From QANA01 sp963665505 (GTDB lineage: Bacteria; Bacillota; Clostridia; Christensenellales; Christensenellaceae), in contig OY762275.1 in NCBI GenBank assembly GCA_963665505.1, positions 1,773,202 to 1,837,201 of the forward strand: a stretch of DNA of 64,000 nt, read 5' to 3'. Under the pieces are notes generated by a model that worked only from the letters and a program-made list of their open reading frames with translations, did no database searches and was not told the origin of the DNA. Below are positions 24,568-33,302 of the stretch, in pieces. Position numbers and translations under genes: made by a program. The first letter of the stretch is position 1, and each line of letters begins with the position of its first letter.

Positions 24568-25765
24568 TCGGTACCTGGCTGATATCTATTTTTACAGCGC
24601 GGAGCGCAGCATTACAGCTTGCAGCACTGGCGGCGGCATCTTTTCCTTGCGCGATGACAAAACCGATCCGGTCGGCACTGCTTTGGATATCGGTGATTCT
24701 ATCGCCTATCTTCCTGACAAAATCGATTTGGCGGACACCTTCTATTTTTTTCGCCTGTTCCACACCGTGAATTCCCGTTAAAAAGCCTGCGTGCGAATCA
24801 AAATAACGGATGGCAGACCCTTTGCTAAACTTGGGCGTGATATCCGGTTTTTCGCCGAGCGCGATCTCTATGCAGGAACCCACCATGTCCACACCGGTCG
24901 AGAGCGGCACAAGATGCGTCGTGATACAATCTCCGCCCAGTCTTGCTCCCAATTCGACGATTTTGGGGCCATCCGGCGTCACCATAATCTCCGTATGAGA
25001 AGGACCATTCTTTATGCCAATGGCCTTGACCGCCGCCGTCGCCACTTCGCGGATCTTTTTTATCACATCGATCGGAAAATCTGCCGGCTGCGTATGTCCC
25101 GTTTCTACAAAATGCGGTGCGCCGGTAGTCAGTTTGTCCGTGATTTGGATAACATGAACTTGTCCGTCGACGCTTATCGTTTCTACGCTGATTTCTCTGC
25201 CACACATATAATCCTCTACAACGACATCTCCGCTGCGCGAAGACGCACGGCTGTAGGTATAGGCATCCCGTATCTTGGAAGCATCGTGGATATTCTCGAT
25301 AAGATAAATCCCACGGCTGCCTGAATTGTCCACGGGCTTAACAATAAACTTGTCACTGAATTGTTTTACGGCATCCTCATATTCTTCCCTGTTGCCGACC
25401 CGTATGAATTTGGGGATCGGAACGTTATGGTCGCGCAGAGATTGCCGCATAACGGCTTTATTCGTTGCGCGCACTGCGGTCTTCTTATCAATCCCTGCCA
25501 GTTCCATTTCCTCCACCACAGCAGCGACTGCCCGCATCGGCATGTCACTTGCAAGCGTCATGATCCCATCGATTTTGTTTTCTACCGCTGCTTTTACCAC
25601 CCCGGGGATATCGATCGTGCTGATGACCAGGCAAATATCCGCATATTGGAAACCGACAGCATCTTTATTCATATCTACCGCAAAAACTTGCAGTCCCATT
25701 TCCTTTGCCTTTTTTATTGCAGGCACCTGCAATATGCTGGCGCCAAGTATCATAATCTTTTTCAT
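24551..25765 (-). CDS. ATP-grasp domain protein (carboxylate-amine ligase type)
   Basis: A ~404-residue ATP-grasp enzyme. The N-terminal PreATP-grasp Rossmann part is KKIMILGASILQVPAIKKAK. The ATP-binding domain shows FIVKPVDNSGSRGIYLI (the K-P-x-x-x-S-G-S-x-G motif) and the magnesium-binding NGPSHTEIMVTPDGPKIVEL segment (E and N/E ligands). Such enzymes join a carboxylate to an amine via acyl phosphate. In capsule loci they often attach an amino acid to a sugar carboxyl or amine, which would suit the aminotransferase and Ugd here, but that is inference. Start at 25765 is supported by AGAGGC 8 nt upstream. Confidence 0.85.
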   Translation of the reverse strand: MKKIMILGASILQVPAIKKAKEMGLQVFAVDMNKDAVGFQYADICLVISTIDIPGVVKAAVENKIDGIMTLASDMPMRAVAAVVEEMELAGIDKKTAVRATNKAVMRQSLRDHNVPIPKFIRVGNREEYEDAVKQFSDKFIVKPVDNSGSRGIYLIENIHDASKIRDAYTYSRASSRSGDVVVEDYMCGREISVETISVDGQVHVIQITDKLTTGAPHFVETGHTQPADFPIDVIKKIREVATAAVKAIGIKNGPSHTEIMVTPDGPKIVELGARLGGDCITTHLVPLSTGVDMVGSCIEIALGEKPDITPKFSKGSAIRYFDSHAGFLTGIHGVEQAKKIEGVRQIDFVRKIGDRITDIQSSADRIGFVIAQGKDAAASAASCNAALRAVKIDISQVPNENKG

Positions 25766-25814
25766 GTCGCATGCCTCTAGTATCGGTTTTTGCATCTGAA
25801 AAATCCGTCTTGTT

Positions 25815-26456
25815 TTATTTGTTGTCGGCCAGCGTCTGTTCCTTTGGGACGTTGGCTTCCGGCAATAGAGCATCCGCACGGTAAACATTTTTAGAAATCA
25901 GAACATTCTTTATCGTCATAAGCAATATTTTCATATCAAACACAAAAGACATATGATCGACATAGTATATATCGTTCTTTATTTTTTCCTTCGTACTCAC
26001 CGCATTACGGTTTACCGCCTGGTTATATCCTGTAATACCGGGAAGAACAGTCAGTATCTTGCGTTCTTCTTCTGCATAGTGGCTGAGCCACATGGCGGAA
26101 TCGGGCCGCGGGCCAATAAAAGACATTTCTCCCCTCAGAATGTTAACAATCTGTGGGATCTCGTCGATACTTGTTCTCCTGATAAACTTTCCGATTTTTG
26201 TGACGCGCGAGTCATCGCTTGTATTATACGTAGACCCGTCTTCCAGGCGGATATCCGGTGCGTCTACTTTCATGGAACGGAATTTTACCATTTTAAAAAT
26301 TCTCCCGTGTTTGCCAATACGCTTCGTCATATAAAAAACCGGGCCATGATCCTCCAGTTTTATCGCTATCCCTACAACTATAATCGACAGCAAAAAAACA
26401 GGCAACAGCAGCAGCGCAAAGATAAAGTCTAAACCTCTTTTTATCCATTTATACAT
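25815..26456 (-). CDS. Initiating sugar-1-phosphate transferase (PglC/WcaJ-type, short form)
   Basis: A 213-residue monotopic phosphoglycosyltransferase that transfers a sugar phosphate from a UDP-sugar to undecaprenyl phosphate, starting repeat-unit assembly. One N-terminal hydrophobic helix (FIFALLLLPVFLLSIIVVGI), then the family signature VFYMTKRIGKHGRIFKMVKF with KFRSM, and the catalytic region RRTSIDEIPQIVNILRGEMS followed by FIGPRP. It is the short PglC-like form without the extra four-helix domain of WbaP. The dehydratase and aminotransferase in the same operon suggest a diamino-sugar or 4-amino-sugar as first residue. Confidence 0.92.
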   Translation of the reverse strand: MYKWIKRGLDFIFALLLLPVFLLSIIVVGIAIKLEDHGPVFYMTKRIGKHGRIFKMVKFRSMKVDAPDIRLEDGSTYNTSDDSRVTKIGKFIRRTSIDEIPQIVNILRGEMSFIGPRPDSAMWLSHYAEEERKILTVLPGITGYNQAVNRNAVSTKEKIKNDIYYVDHMSFVFDMKILLMTIKNVLISKNVYRADALLPEANVPKEQTLADNK

Positions 26457-26476
26457 ATATCTACCCGATCCTCACA

Positions 26477-27484
26477 TCAATATTGGAATAGATCTTTGAA
26501 CTTTCCCGTATCCCAGTCTTTTTTATAATCACGCATCATCACTTCAAAATCGGCATATTGCGGGGTGAAATCAAAGTCCCTTTTGGCTTTCTCCATACTG
26601 AAAAGGTAGGAAGGCGTATTGTTCCTTATCTCTGGTTTATAAACAATTTTTGAAATTCTGTTCGGTGCCTTTGCAAACACCCGGCGGATAACCTCCGCCT
26701 GTCGCTGCAGCGTAACCCCCTGCCCGGATGCCATGTTATAAAGTCCGTATGTATTTTTACTCTTGATTGCCAGATAAAAGGCACGTGCCACATCTTTTAC
26801 ATATACGACGTCCCTGCTGAGATCCTTATCCCCGAATATCGTTATATCTTCGCCTGCCATTGCCTTCTCTATAAATATCTGCAAACCGGATTTGACATAG
26901 GTCCCGTTGATAAAAAGAGAACCGTGCGGCCCCACCCCATATACGGGAGGAAACCTGAAGCAAGCATTTTTCATGCCATGCTGCTGATTGTAATATTCCA
27001 TCACATCACACGCCGCATTCTTGGACATCACATAGACCGCATGATCTCCGGTGTACTGGAATCCTCTGGGCTCCTCTTCAGTCAAAGCCCGGCCTGCCGT
27101 CCAGGAATTTCTGACGTCGGCATAAGAAGAAGTAGAAATGACGCGCGGGATGCCATTCTTCCTGCAATATTCAAGAACGTTGATGGTCCCGACCGTATTT
27201 ACCAAAAAATAATCCGCCGCATTTTCATCTTCATCAAGATTTACTTGCACATTTGCAGGTAGAAGCCCGGCCAGCAAAATTACGCCTTCTACACCCTTTG
27301 CAGGCAGATTTTTAAAATCTTCCTTGTTTACCAAATCCAGATTTACGTATCGGACACCCATTTTTTCATAATGCTCTCTGAATTTGCCAGCCCGGCCGGT
27401 CACCAGAACATCGCATCCCTGTTTTACAAGTTCATCGACCGTATAAACGCCGATAAAACTCGACGCACCTATCACGACAATCAT
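26477..27484 (-). CDS. NAD-dependent sugar epimerase/dehydratase (SDR family)
   Basis: A 335-residue extended SDR enzyme. Glycine-rich motif IVVIGASSFIGVYTVDELV at the N-terminus, and the catalytic region has a Tyr-x-x-x-Lys pair in DHAVYVMSKNAACDV, with an upstream STSSYADV serine. A PPVYGVGPHG segment matches the substrate-binding loop. It likely modifies a nucleotide sugar at C4 or C3/C5; the exact reaction is unclear. ATG at 27484 has GAGG 8 nt upstream; the frame is open to 27574 without a start signal. Confidence 0.87.
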   Translation of the reverse strand: MIVVIGASSFIGVYTVDELVKQGCDVLVTGRAGKFREHYEKMGVRYVNLDLVNKEDFKNLPAKGVEGVILLAGLLPANVQVNLDEDENAADYFLVNTVGTINVLEYCRKNGIPRVISTSSYADVRNSWTAGRALTEEEPRGFQYTGDHAVYVMSKNAACDVMEYYNQQHGMKNACFRFPPVYGVGPHGSLFINGTYVKSGLQIFIEKAMAGEDITIFGDKDLSRDVVYVKDVARAFYLAIKSKNTYGLYNMASGQGVTLQRQAEVIRRVFAKAPNRISKIVYKPEIRNNTPSYLFSMEKAKRDFDFTPQYADFEVMMRDYKKDWDTGKFKDLFQY

Positions 27485-27540
27485 TTTTTGTTCCTCACTT
27501 ATAGATTGTGCTCTCACTTTGCATACAGATGCCTGCAGAA

Positions 27541-28761
27541 TTATATATGGGCCGCCGCAGATTTTTTCAAGCAATCACACACATATTCTACATCCTGATC
27601 CTGCAATAAGGTGTGCAGCGGCAGGCTTATCTCGTTTTTGTACAGATTGAAAGCATTTGGATACTCGTTGATATCAAACCCTAAGTTCTTATATGCCGTA
27701 AACATAGGCAGGGGTTTATAATGCACATTGGTTGCGATCCCATATTCCGCCATTTGGGTAATGATCTGGTTTCTTTCTTCCTCTCCGATCCCGGGTATCC
27801 TGGACAGATAAAGATGCCCCGAGGAAGCAAAAGAATCCCCGTAATGCTGTAGACTCTGAATACCAACGGGATGCAGGGCCACATCATACATTTCGATGAT
27901 TTCCCTGCGTCTTTTCTTCAGAGCATCATACCGGCTAAGCTGGGCCATGCCCAGCCCCGCCAAAATATCGATCATATTACATTTATAGGCAGGGTATACG
28001 ATATCATATTCCCATGCACCTTTCCGCATTTTTGCCAACGCATCTTTTGACTGTCCATGCAGACTATAAAGCATGAATTCTTTATAAAGCGCTTCGTCAT
28101 CCATCCCCAGGTCATTCCGCCAGACGACGGCACCACCTTCCGACGTTGTCACATTTTTGACCGCATGAAAGGAAAAACAGGTGAAATCCGCAACTTGTCC
28201 GCAATTCTTGCCGTTCCGCTCCGCGCCGATGGCATGTGCCGCATCGTCCATCACGATGATCCTATTAAATATCCTCTGCAACGCATTCTTCGCATGGAAA
28301 AGCCCCTTTTTGCTGTTTACTATCCGGTATATCTCGTCATAATTGCACATTCTTCCTGCGATATCGATCGGTATGATAACTTTCGTCTTTTCCGAGATTA
28401 CCTGGGCGAGCATATCATAATCCATTTCGAATGAATCGGGAGCTACGTCAACCAGTACTATTTTCGCCCCCACATGGTCTATGACAGAAGCGGAAGCCGT
28501 ATACGTATATGCCGAAGTAATCACTTCGTCACCAGGTCCAACACCAAGAATACGCAGGGTCAGTTCCATAGCGGCGGTCGCAGAACTCAGACAGACCGCT
28601 TTATTGACACCTATATAGGCGGCAAGTTCCCGCTCAAATTCTTTTGTCCGTGGCCCCGTCGTTATCCATCCGGATTTCATTGCTTTTATAACTTCTTCGA
28701 TCTCTGCATCTGTTATATCCGGCGGAGAAAAAGGTATATTTCGCGCCCGCATTGCTTTCAT
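27541..28761 (-). CDS. DegT/DnrJ/EryC1/StrS-type nucleotide-sugar aminotransferase
   Basis: A 406-residue PLP-dependent aminotransferase of the sugar aminotransferase family. It opens with IPFSPPDITDAEIEEVIKAM and has KAVCLSSATAAMELTLRILG for PLP phosphate binding. The aspartate motif is IVMDDAAHAIGAE and the PLP Schiff-base lysine lies in FHAVKNVTTSEGG. It would convert a 4-keto sugar, such as the product of the CapD-like dehydratase at 31173-33002, to a 4-amino sugar using glutamate. Start at 28761 has AAAGGAG at 8 nt. Together with the PglC-like transferase this suggests a bacillosamine-like or related 4-amino sugar, though no acetyltransferase for it is in the operon. Confidence 0.92.
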   Translation of the reverse strand: MKAMRARNIPFSPPDITDAEIEEVIKAMKSGWITTGPRTKEFERELAAYIGVNKAVCLSSATAAMELTLRILGVGPGDEVITSAYTYTASASVIDHVGAKIVLVDVAPDSFEMDYDMLAQVISEKTKVIIPIDIAGRMCNYDEIYRIVNSKKGLFHAKNALQRIFNRIIVMDDAAHAIGAERNGKNCGQVADFTCFSFHAVKNVTTSEGGAVVWRNDLGMDDEALYKEFMLYSLHGQSKDALAKMRKGAWEYDIVYPAYKCNMIDILAGLGMAQLSRYDALKKRRREIIEMYDVALHPVGIQSLQHYGDSFASSGHLYLSRIPGIGEEERNQIITQMAEYGIATNVHYKPLPMFTAYKNLGFDINEYPNAFNLYKNEISLPLHTLLQDQDVEYVCDCLKKSAAAHI

Positions 28762-28775
28762 TCAGCTTTCTCCTT

Positions 28776-29543
28776 TCAAAAACAAATTACTTCTCCTTTA
28801 CTTTCTCTCCACAATTCATTTATGTGTTCTACGTTCTGATCTGCCAAAATCGCTTCCGATGCCTTCTGTATCTTTGTTTCCATGTCTTCCCCGAATTTTT
28901 TCTTGACTACCGCAAATGCTTTTGTAATCTTTTGCGAGGAAGAAAGCGAATCGTGCATATCACTTCCAAAAACGCAGGGTGCCGCATACGTGAAAAATTT
29001 CAAAGCATTTTTTCGACTGGAATGGTCTGCAATCGAATTTGCATTGATCTGGAGCACACAATCCAACTGCATAAAGTCCCGCATATGCGCGTGCTTGAAT
29101 ATCTGTCGATAAAATCTGTCCGGATGTGCAAGAAGAATTTTCAAACCCAGTTCCACATGTATCCGGTATATCTCTTCGAAAAGTTCATCCTTCCAACTGT
29201 CATAAGGCAATTCCAGCAGAAGATACCGGGTATTTTCCAGGCAGAACTCTTCCAAGCCCGGATAATTGCAAACACCGGTCGTATAAGCAAATTCTGCTCC
29301 CAGCAAAAGTTTTGGATATGCCTCCGGGTCTTTTTCCATTTCTTGCAGCACCAAGGTTTTTGCCTCTGCCCTTTTTTTAAAAAAACTTTCCCGCTCCATC
29401 CTTTTCGGATAAAAATGCGGCGTCGCAAAAACATACTGGGCACCTTGCTCCATGGCATACCGCAACATCCTTAAAGAAGTGTCCACGCTATCGCTGCCGT
29501 CATCAATATTTGGCAAGACATGCGAATGAAAATCAATATACAT
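28776..29543 (-). CDS. cpsB: CpsB/CapC-type Mn-dependent protein tyrosine phosphatase
   Basis: A ~255-residue PHP-fold phosphatase that dephosphorylates the BY-kinase CpsD and so controls chain length or capsule level. Metal-binding residues are visible: YIDFHSHVLPNIDDGS at the N-terminus, then an ATPHFYP motif, a glutamate in LLLGAEFAY, LLAHPDRFYR, and CVFGSDMHD near the C-terminus. I start at the ATG at 29543, preceded by AAAGGA; a TTG at 29558 is possible. It lies directly after CpsD, as in streptococcal-type loci (here in the order C-D-B). Confidence 0.92.
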   Translation of the reverse strand: MYIDFHSHVLPNIDDGSDSVDTSLRMLRYAMEQGAQYVFATPHFYPKRMERESFFKKRAEAKTLVLQEMEKDPEAYPKLLLGAEFAYTTGVCNYPGLEEFCLENTRYLLLELPYDSWKDELFEEIYRIHVELGLKILLAHPDRFYRQIFKHAHMRDFMQLDCVLQINANSIADHSSRKNALKFFTYAAPCVFGSDMHDSLSSSQKITKAFAVVKKKFGEDMETKIQKASEAILADQNVEHINELWRESKGEVICF

Positions 29544-29606
29544 ATGATCCTTTCGCAATAGGAAATCCGATTTCTACCACCAACTCCTCTATACTCTTAT
29601 GCACTG

Positions 29607-30362
29607 TTATTTATCCTCATAATAATTCCGGTATTTATATTTGTGCTTGTAGTATTTCGATTTCTGACTCACATCGTTCAGTAAAAACCCTAAAATCTTG
29701 GCATTGACAAGTTTCAACTTTTTCAGCGATGCGCCGACGTCGTCAAGGGTCGTTATCCCCTGCCGCACTACCAAAATAGTACCCGATACCAGTTTAGAAA
29801 GCACGGCTGCATCGGTCACGGTATTGATGGGCGGCGTATCAACAAAAATATAATCATAACTTGCTTTGAGCATATTGAGCAAGGTACCCATGTTGCTCGA
29901 GGCAAGCAGTTCTGTCGGGTTGGGCGGGATATGTCCGCATGTCAGGACATGCAGGTTTTCATAAGAAGTTGTCTGTATTGCATCCGTCACCAGCGAGAAA
30001 CCACCCAGCACATTCGTAAGGCCCGGCTTGGAATGCAATTTTAAATACCAATGTATCCGCGGTTTGCGCAAGTCTCCATCGATCAATAATACCTTTGCCC
30101 CTGTTTGCGCAAACGTGACCGCTAAGTTGATGCAGGAAGTGGATTTCCCTTCTTCGGGAGAAGAGCTCGTAACACATATGATCTTGGAGCCATCTTCCAC
30201 CAGAGAATAAATGATATTTGTACGTGCGGCTTTATAGGCTTCAATGATGTCAAAACGCATACCGCTCTGCAGAATATTTTCCTTATCCGCCACCTTGACT
30301 TCCGCCTCTATGCCATAATGCTTAATCCTGCGATTAGTTGTATTCGAAGTCTTTTTTGCCAT
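29607..30362 (-). CDS. cpsD: CpsD-type bacterial tyrosine kinase (BY-kinase)
   Basis: A 251-residue cytoplasmic autokinase. Walker A is TSSSPEEGKSTSCINLA, Walker A' is VLLIDGDLRKPRIH and Walker B is YDYIFVDTPP. The C-terminal tyrosine cluster (KYYKHKYKYRNYYEDK) holds the autophosphorylation sites that CpsB removes. It needs the CpsC membrane partner, encoded upstream with a 29-nt overlap. ATG at 30362 has AGGAGG at close spacing; the in-frame extension to 30425 lies in cpsC. Confidence 0.94.
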   Translation of the reverse strand: MAKKTSNTTNRRIKHYGIEAEVKVADKENILQSGMRFDIIEAYKAARTNIIYSLVEDGSKIICVTSSSPEEGKSTSCINLAVTFAQTGAKVLLIDGDLRKPRIHWYLKLHSKPGLTNVLGGFSLVTDAIQTTSYENLHVLTCGHIPPNPTELLASSNMGTLLNMLKASYDYIFVDTPPINTVTDAAVLSKLVSGTILVVRQGITTLDDVGASLKKLKLVNAKILGFLLNDVSQKSKYYKHKYKYRNYYEDK

Positions 30363-31056
30363 ATTGCCCTCCTTTTGCGCTGTTTTTTCTAAAACCCGGT
30401 ATCGCCCCAAGGAGAGGATATCCAAACGTTTCTGTCAAGTCGCTTTCCTGCTTGATCGTTTTATCCAATTTCGAATTTACTATTACACATACAATCGCAA
30501 CGCCCGCACCCAATACAAGCCCCAATAAAGTGTTCTTGACTATTTTGGGTGACGTCTTGGGAGGATTCTCCTCGGCATTATCAATAATCTCCACATTCCC
30601 TGCGTTCACAACGCGTATGATCTCTTCCGGTGCAACCCCTGCGATTGTATCTGCAAGGATTCGGGCGCTATCAGGATCTCCTGCCGTTACCTGCACCTTG
30701 AAGACCTCGGTTTTGTTGATAGAACTGGCGCTGATCATATTCTCCAGTTGATTTACCGTATAGTCCAAACCAGACTGTTCTATAACTTTTTCCAGTACAT
30801 TGTCACTTTTCAATATGATGATATATGTGTCTACCAATTTTACAGCCAGATTGATATCACTGATCGTGGTATCCTGCCCATCCTTTTGATTATAGACATA
30901 CATAGAAATACTTGCCGTATATTTGGATGGAATAAAATAATAAGAGAACGCCCCCGCTAAAACGCCTCCAACAATAATGCAAATGATAGTAAGGAAAATC
31001 TTATCCCATATCAGGTGCACCAGTTGGAGGATGTCAAATTCATTGTTTTCTTTCAT
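30334..31056 (-). CDS. cpsC: CpsC/Wzz-type polysaccharide co-polymerase
   Basis: A 240-residue membrane protein with a Wzz domain: N-terminal FDILQLVHLIWDKIFLTIIC leading into the first membrane helix, an extracellular segment with SKYTASISMYV, and a second helix around LLGLVLGAGVAIVCVIV. The proline-rich PPKTSPK just before the second helix is the family motif. The cytoplasmic C-terminus ends in a segment expected to activate CpsD. It sets polymer length with the tyrosine kinase. Confidence 0.92.
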   Translation of the reverse strand: MKENNEFDILQLVHLIWDKIFLTIICIIVGGVLAGAFSYYFIPSKYTASISMYVYNQKDGQDTTISDINLAVKLVDTYIIILKSDNVLEKVIEQSGLDYTVNQLENMISASSINKTEVFKVQVTAGDPDSARILADTIAGVAPEEIIRVVNAGNVEIIDNAEENPPKTSPKIVKNTLLGLVLGAGVAIVCVIVNSKLDKTIKQESDLTETFGYPLLGAIPGFRKNSAKGGQYGKKDFEYN

Positions 31057-31172
31057 TTCCCCTCCGCTTGCCTAGATGTTTGAACTGAAAACACAAATCT
31101 TTTTAAAAGTATTCCCATATTCTTTTTCATTGTTTCAATATTTCTCCACACAAGATACTTTTTTTTATAAAT

Positions 31173-33002
31173 TCACTTGCCGTATGCATTGACAAGTTGC
31201 ATAAATTTGTTGTTCACGGAATCCATGTCTTCCTCTTCCGTAAATTTTCTCAATATGGACAAATCGCGCCGGATATTTTCCATATCCGGTTTTTTCGCAT
31301 GGCAAATAAATATTTTCTCATGCGTTGTCGTATCCAGGTCTTCACTGGCAAGACTGAGCTCTTCGTACAACTTTTCTCCCGGACGTATGCCGGTTATTTT
31401 TATTTCGATATCCTCATGCAGGCGCAGGCCGGACAGGCGAATCATATCACAGGCAAGGTCGTAGATCTTCACCGGCTTGCCCATATCCAAGATGAATATT
31501 TCGCCACCGTCCCAGGCCATAGTCCCTGCCTGCAGCACTAAAGCCACCGCTTCCGGGATTGTCATAAAATACCGTTGCATATCCGGATGCGTCACTGTCA
31601 ACGGGCCGCCATGCGCGATCTGTTCCTTGAAAATAGGGATCACGCTGCCATTGGAACCCAAGACATTTCCAAACCGTACGGCGGCCATCTTTGTCTCTCT
31701 ATTATTATATACTTGTACCAAAAGTTCGGCAAATCGTTTTGTCGCACCCATGATATTGACCGGGTTGACCGCTTTGTCCGTAGAAATCAGGATGAAATTC
31801 TTTACCTTATATCTCATGGAGGATTGTATCACATGGAGCGTCCCAAATATGTTGTTCTTGATCGCCTCTACCGGATTGGCCTGCATCAGCGGAACATGTT
31901 TATGCGCCGCCGCATGTAACACAACCTCCGGTTTGTATTCGGAAAAAACGGAATCCAGTTTCCCCACGTCCCGCACAGAGCCAAGTACGATACTGTATTG
32001 CTCCGCCGGGAACCTTGTTTTCAGTTCGTTGTCTATCTTGAACAGCGAATTTTCACAGATATCAAATACGATCAGGTGTTTACACCGGGCAGCCAATACC
32101 TGCCTGCAGATCTCGGAGCCGATCGACCCTGCCCCGCCCGTAACAAGCACAACTTTCCCCTCTATAAACGGATCGGTCACCGTATTGCCCAAATGGATCT
32201 CCTTACGGAAAAGCAGATCTTCCAGGCTGACCTTTTTCAGCGCCTCTCTGCCAATATTCATAAAATCCCGAAAATCCATTACGCTTGGTACGATTTGTAC
32301 GGGAACGCCGCACCCGCTACAGATCTCATAGATTTCCCTGAGATTCCGTGCGTTTATGGAGGGAATAGAGATGATAATCTCGTCTACATTATATTTTTCC
32401 ACAGCATAGGGTATTTTCGTACGATCTCCCACAATTTTCAGGCCATGGACATACCGTCCGTTTTTTTCTTTATCGTCGTCGATCAACGCCACCGGCCGAA
32501 GGCCTTCCCTCGGCACATTGAACATGCGCTCGACCAAAGCCGCGCCGGCGTACCCCGCTCCGATAATCAATACGTTCCTTTGTACATGTGAAAGCTTATA
32601 CCCGGTACAGACAGACATCCATTTGCAGAATCTGCTCCAAAATCTCGGGATCATGCTCAGCAGAAAATAGGTAAGGATAAAAATATAGATAACTGTACCC
32701 GACATATCCAATATGCCCAGGAATTTGTAAGCATACAAAAGGATCAACAACAGGATTGTCCCAAAAAAATGCCGGAGCAATTCTGCAAAACCTGCGAATT
32801 TCCATACACTGTAATAATTGCCCGTAGTCAAATTCACTAAGAGAGCACTGCCTATAAAAAAAGCAATATATAGATACGCATGTCGTATGACCGTTTCCGG
32901 GATGTCTCCGTCGTAACGAAGCGCGAAGGCAAGTCCCAAAGCAACGAACGATCCCACCGCATCGTATATCATAAGCAAAAATCGTGCAAACCGTATTTTC
33001 AT
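31173..33002 (-). CDS. Membrane-bound nucleoside-diphosphate-sugar 4,6-dehydratase (CapD/PglF/WbpM type)
   Basis: A 609-residue protein with four N-terminal membrane helices, a CoA-binding-like Rossmann domain (LIIGAGYAGAALVERMF), then an SDR dehydratase domain starting VLVTGGAGSIGSEICRQVL near residue 285. The catalytic region has LISTDKAVNPVNIMGATKR, where Met-x-x-x-Lys replaces the usual Tyr-x-x-x-Lys, as known for PglF/WbpM enzymes. It converts UDP-GlcNAc to the 4-keto-6-deoxy sugar, the substrate for the operon's aminotransferase. First gene of the capsule operon; start has AAGG 9 nt upstream. Confidence 0.93.
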   Translation of the reverse strand: MKIRFARFLLMIYDAVGSFVALGLAFALRYDGDIPETVIRHAYLYIAFFIGSALLVNLTTGNYYSVWKFAGFAELLRHFFGTILLLILLYAYKFLGILDMSGTVIYIFILTYFLLSMIPRFWSRFCKWMSVCTGYKLSHVQRNVLIIGAGYAGAALVERMFNVPREGLRPVALIDDDKEKNGRYVHGLKIVGDRTKIPYAVEKYNVDEIIISIPSINARNLREIYEICSGCGVPVQIVPSVMDFRDFMNIGREALKKVSLEDLLFRKEIHLGNTVTDPFIEGKVVLVTGGAGSIGSEICRQVLAARCKHLIVFDICENSLFKIDNELKTRFPAEQYSIVLGSVRDVGKLDSVFSEYKPEVVLHAAAHKHVPLMQANPVEAIKNNIFGTLHVIQSSMRYKVKNFILISTDKAVNPVNIMGATKRFAELLVQVYNNRETKMAAVRFGNVLGSNGSVIPIFKEQIAHGGPLTVTHPDMQRYFMTIPEAVALVLQAGTMAWDGGEIFILDMGKPVKIYDLACDMIRLSGLRLHEDIEIKITGIRPGEKLYEELSLASEDLDTTTHEKIFICHAKKPDMENIRRDLSILRKFTEEEDMDSVNNKFMQLVNAYGK

Positions 33003-33136
33003 TTCAATTAACCTTCATAAATACTTTATAATAAACGATCGGGTGCTAAATAGATCGGTTACCTTCACGGCCAAAAATCTTGGAAAGACACAAATATAAA
33101 ATAATATGTGTATCCCACACATATTTTCCCGCCGCT

Positions 33137-33148
33137 CACGCTACAGCA
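33137..33148 (-). promoter_or_regulatory. ops/JUMPstart-like element in the capsule operon leader
   Basis: On the sense (minus) strand of the operon TGCTGTAGCGTG matches 10 of 12 positions of the RfaH-recruiting ops element GGCGGTAGCGTG, including the full GTAGCGTG core. It lies about 50-60 nt after the predicted start site in an untranslated leader of ~195 nt, where such processive antitermination elements belong. A hairpin with arms AATATGTGT / ACACATATT follows at about 33,103-33,125. No rfaH/loaP-like nusG paralogue is in the window. Confidence 0.4.
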
Positions 33149-33205
33149 CACTATAATTGTGTAAAATTTCCCCTACCGTATTAAGGTGAGAAAATTCCCC
33201 AATAC

Positions 33206-33234
33206 ACTATATGCCAATGTATCCGTAGTGTCAA
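33206..33234 (-). promoter_or_regulatory. Capsule operon promoter P2 (proximal)
   Basis: Minus-strand TTGACA (33229-33234) and TATAGT (33206-33211) with a 17-nt spacer. Predicted start near 33,199, leaving a leader of ~195 nt before the first capsule gene. Confidence 0.8.
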
Positions 33235-33257
33235 GGCAGTAAAATATATATATTCGG

Positions 33258-33286
33258 ATTATACAATGTTTTGATTACTTTTACAA
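33258..33286 (-). promoter_or_regulatory. Capsule operon promoter P1 (distal)
   Basis: Minus-strand TTGTAA (33281-33286) and TATAAT (33258-33263) with a 17-nt spacer, 52 nt upstream of P2. Tandem promoters in front of a long operon. Confidence 0.6.
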
Positions 33287-33302
33287 TTTCTATATAGAGA
33301 GA

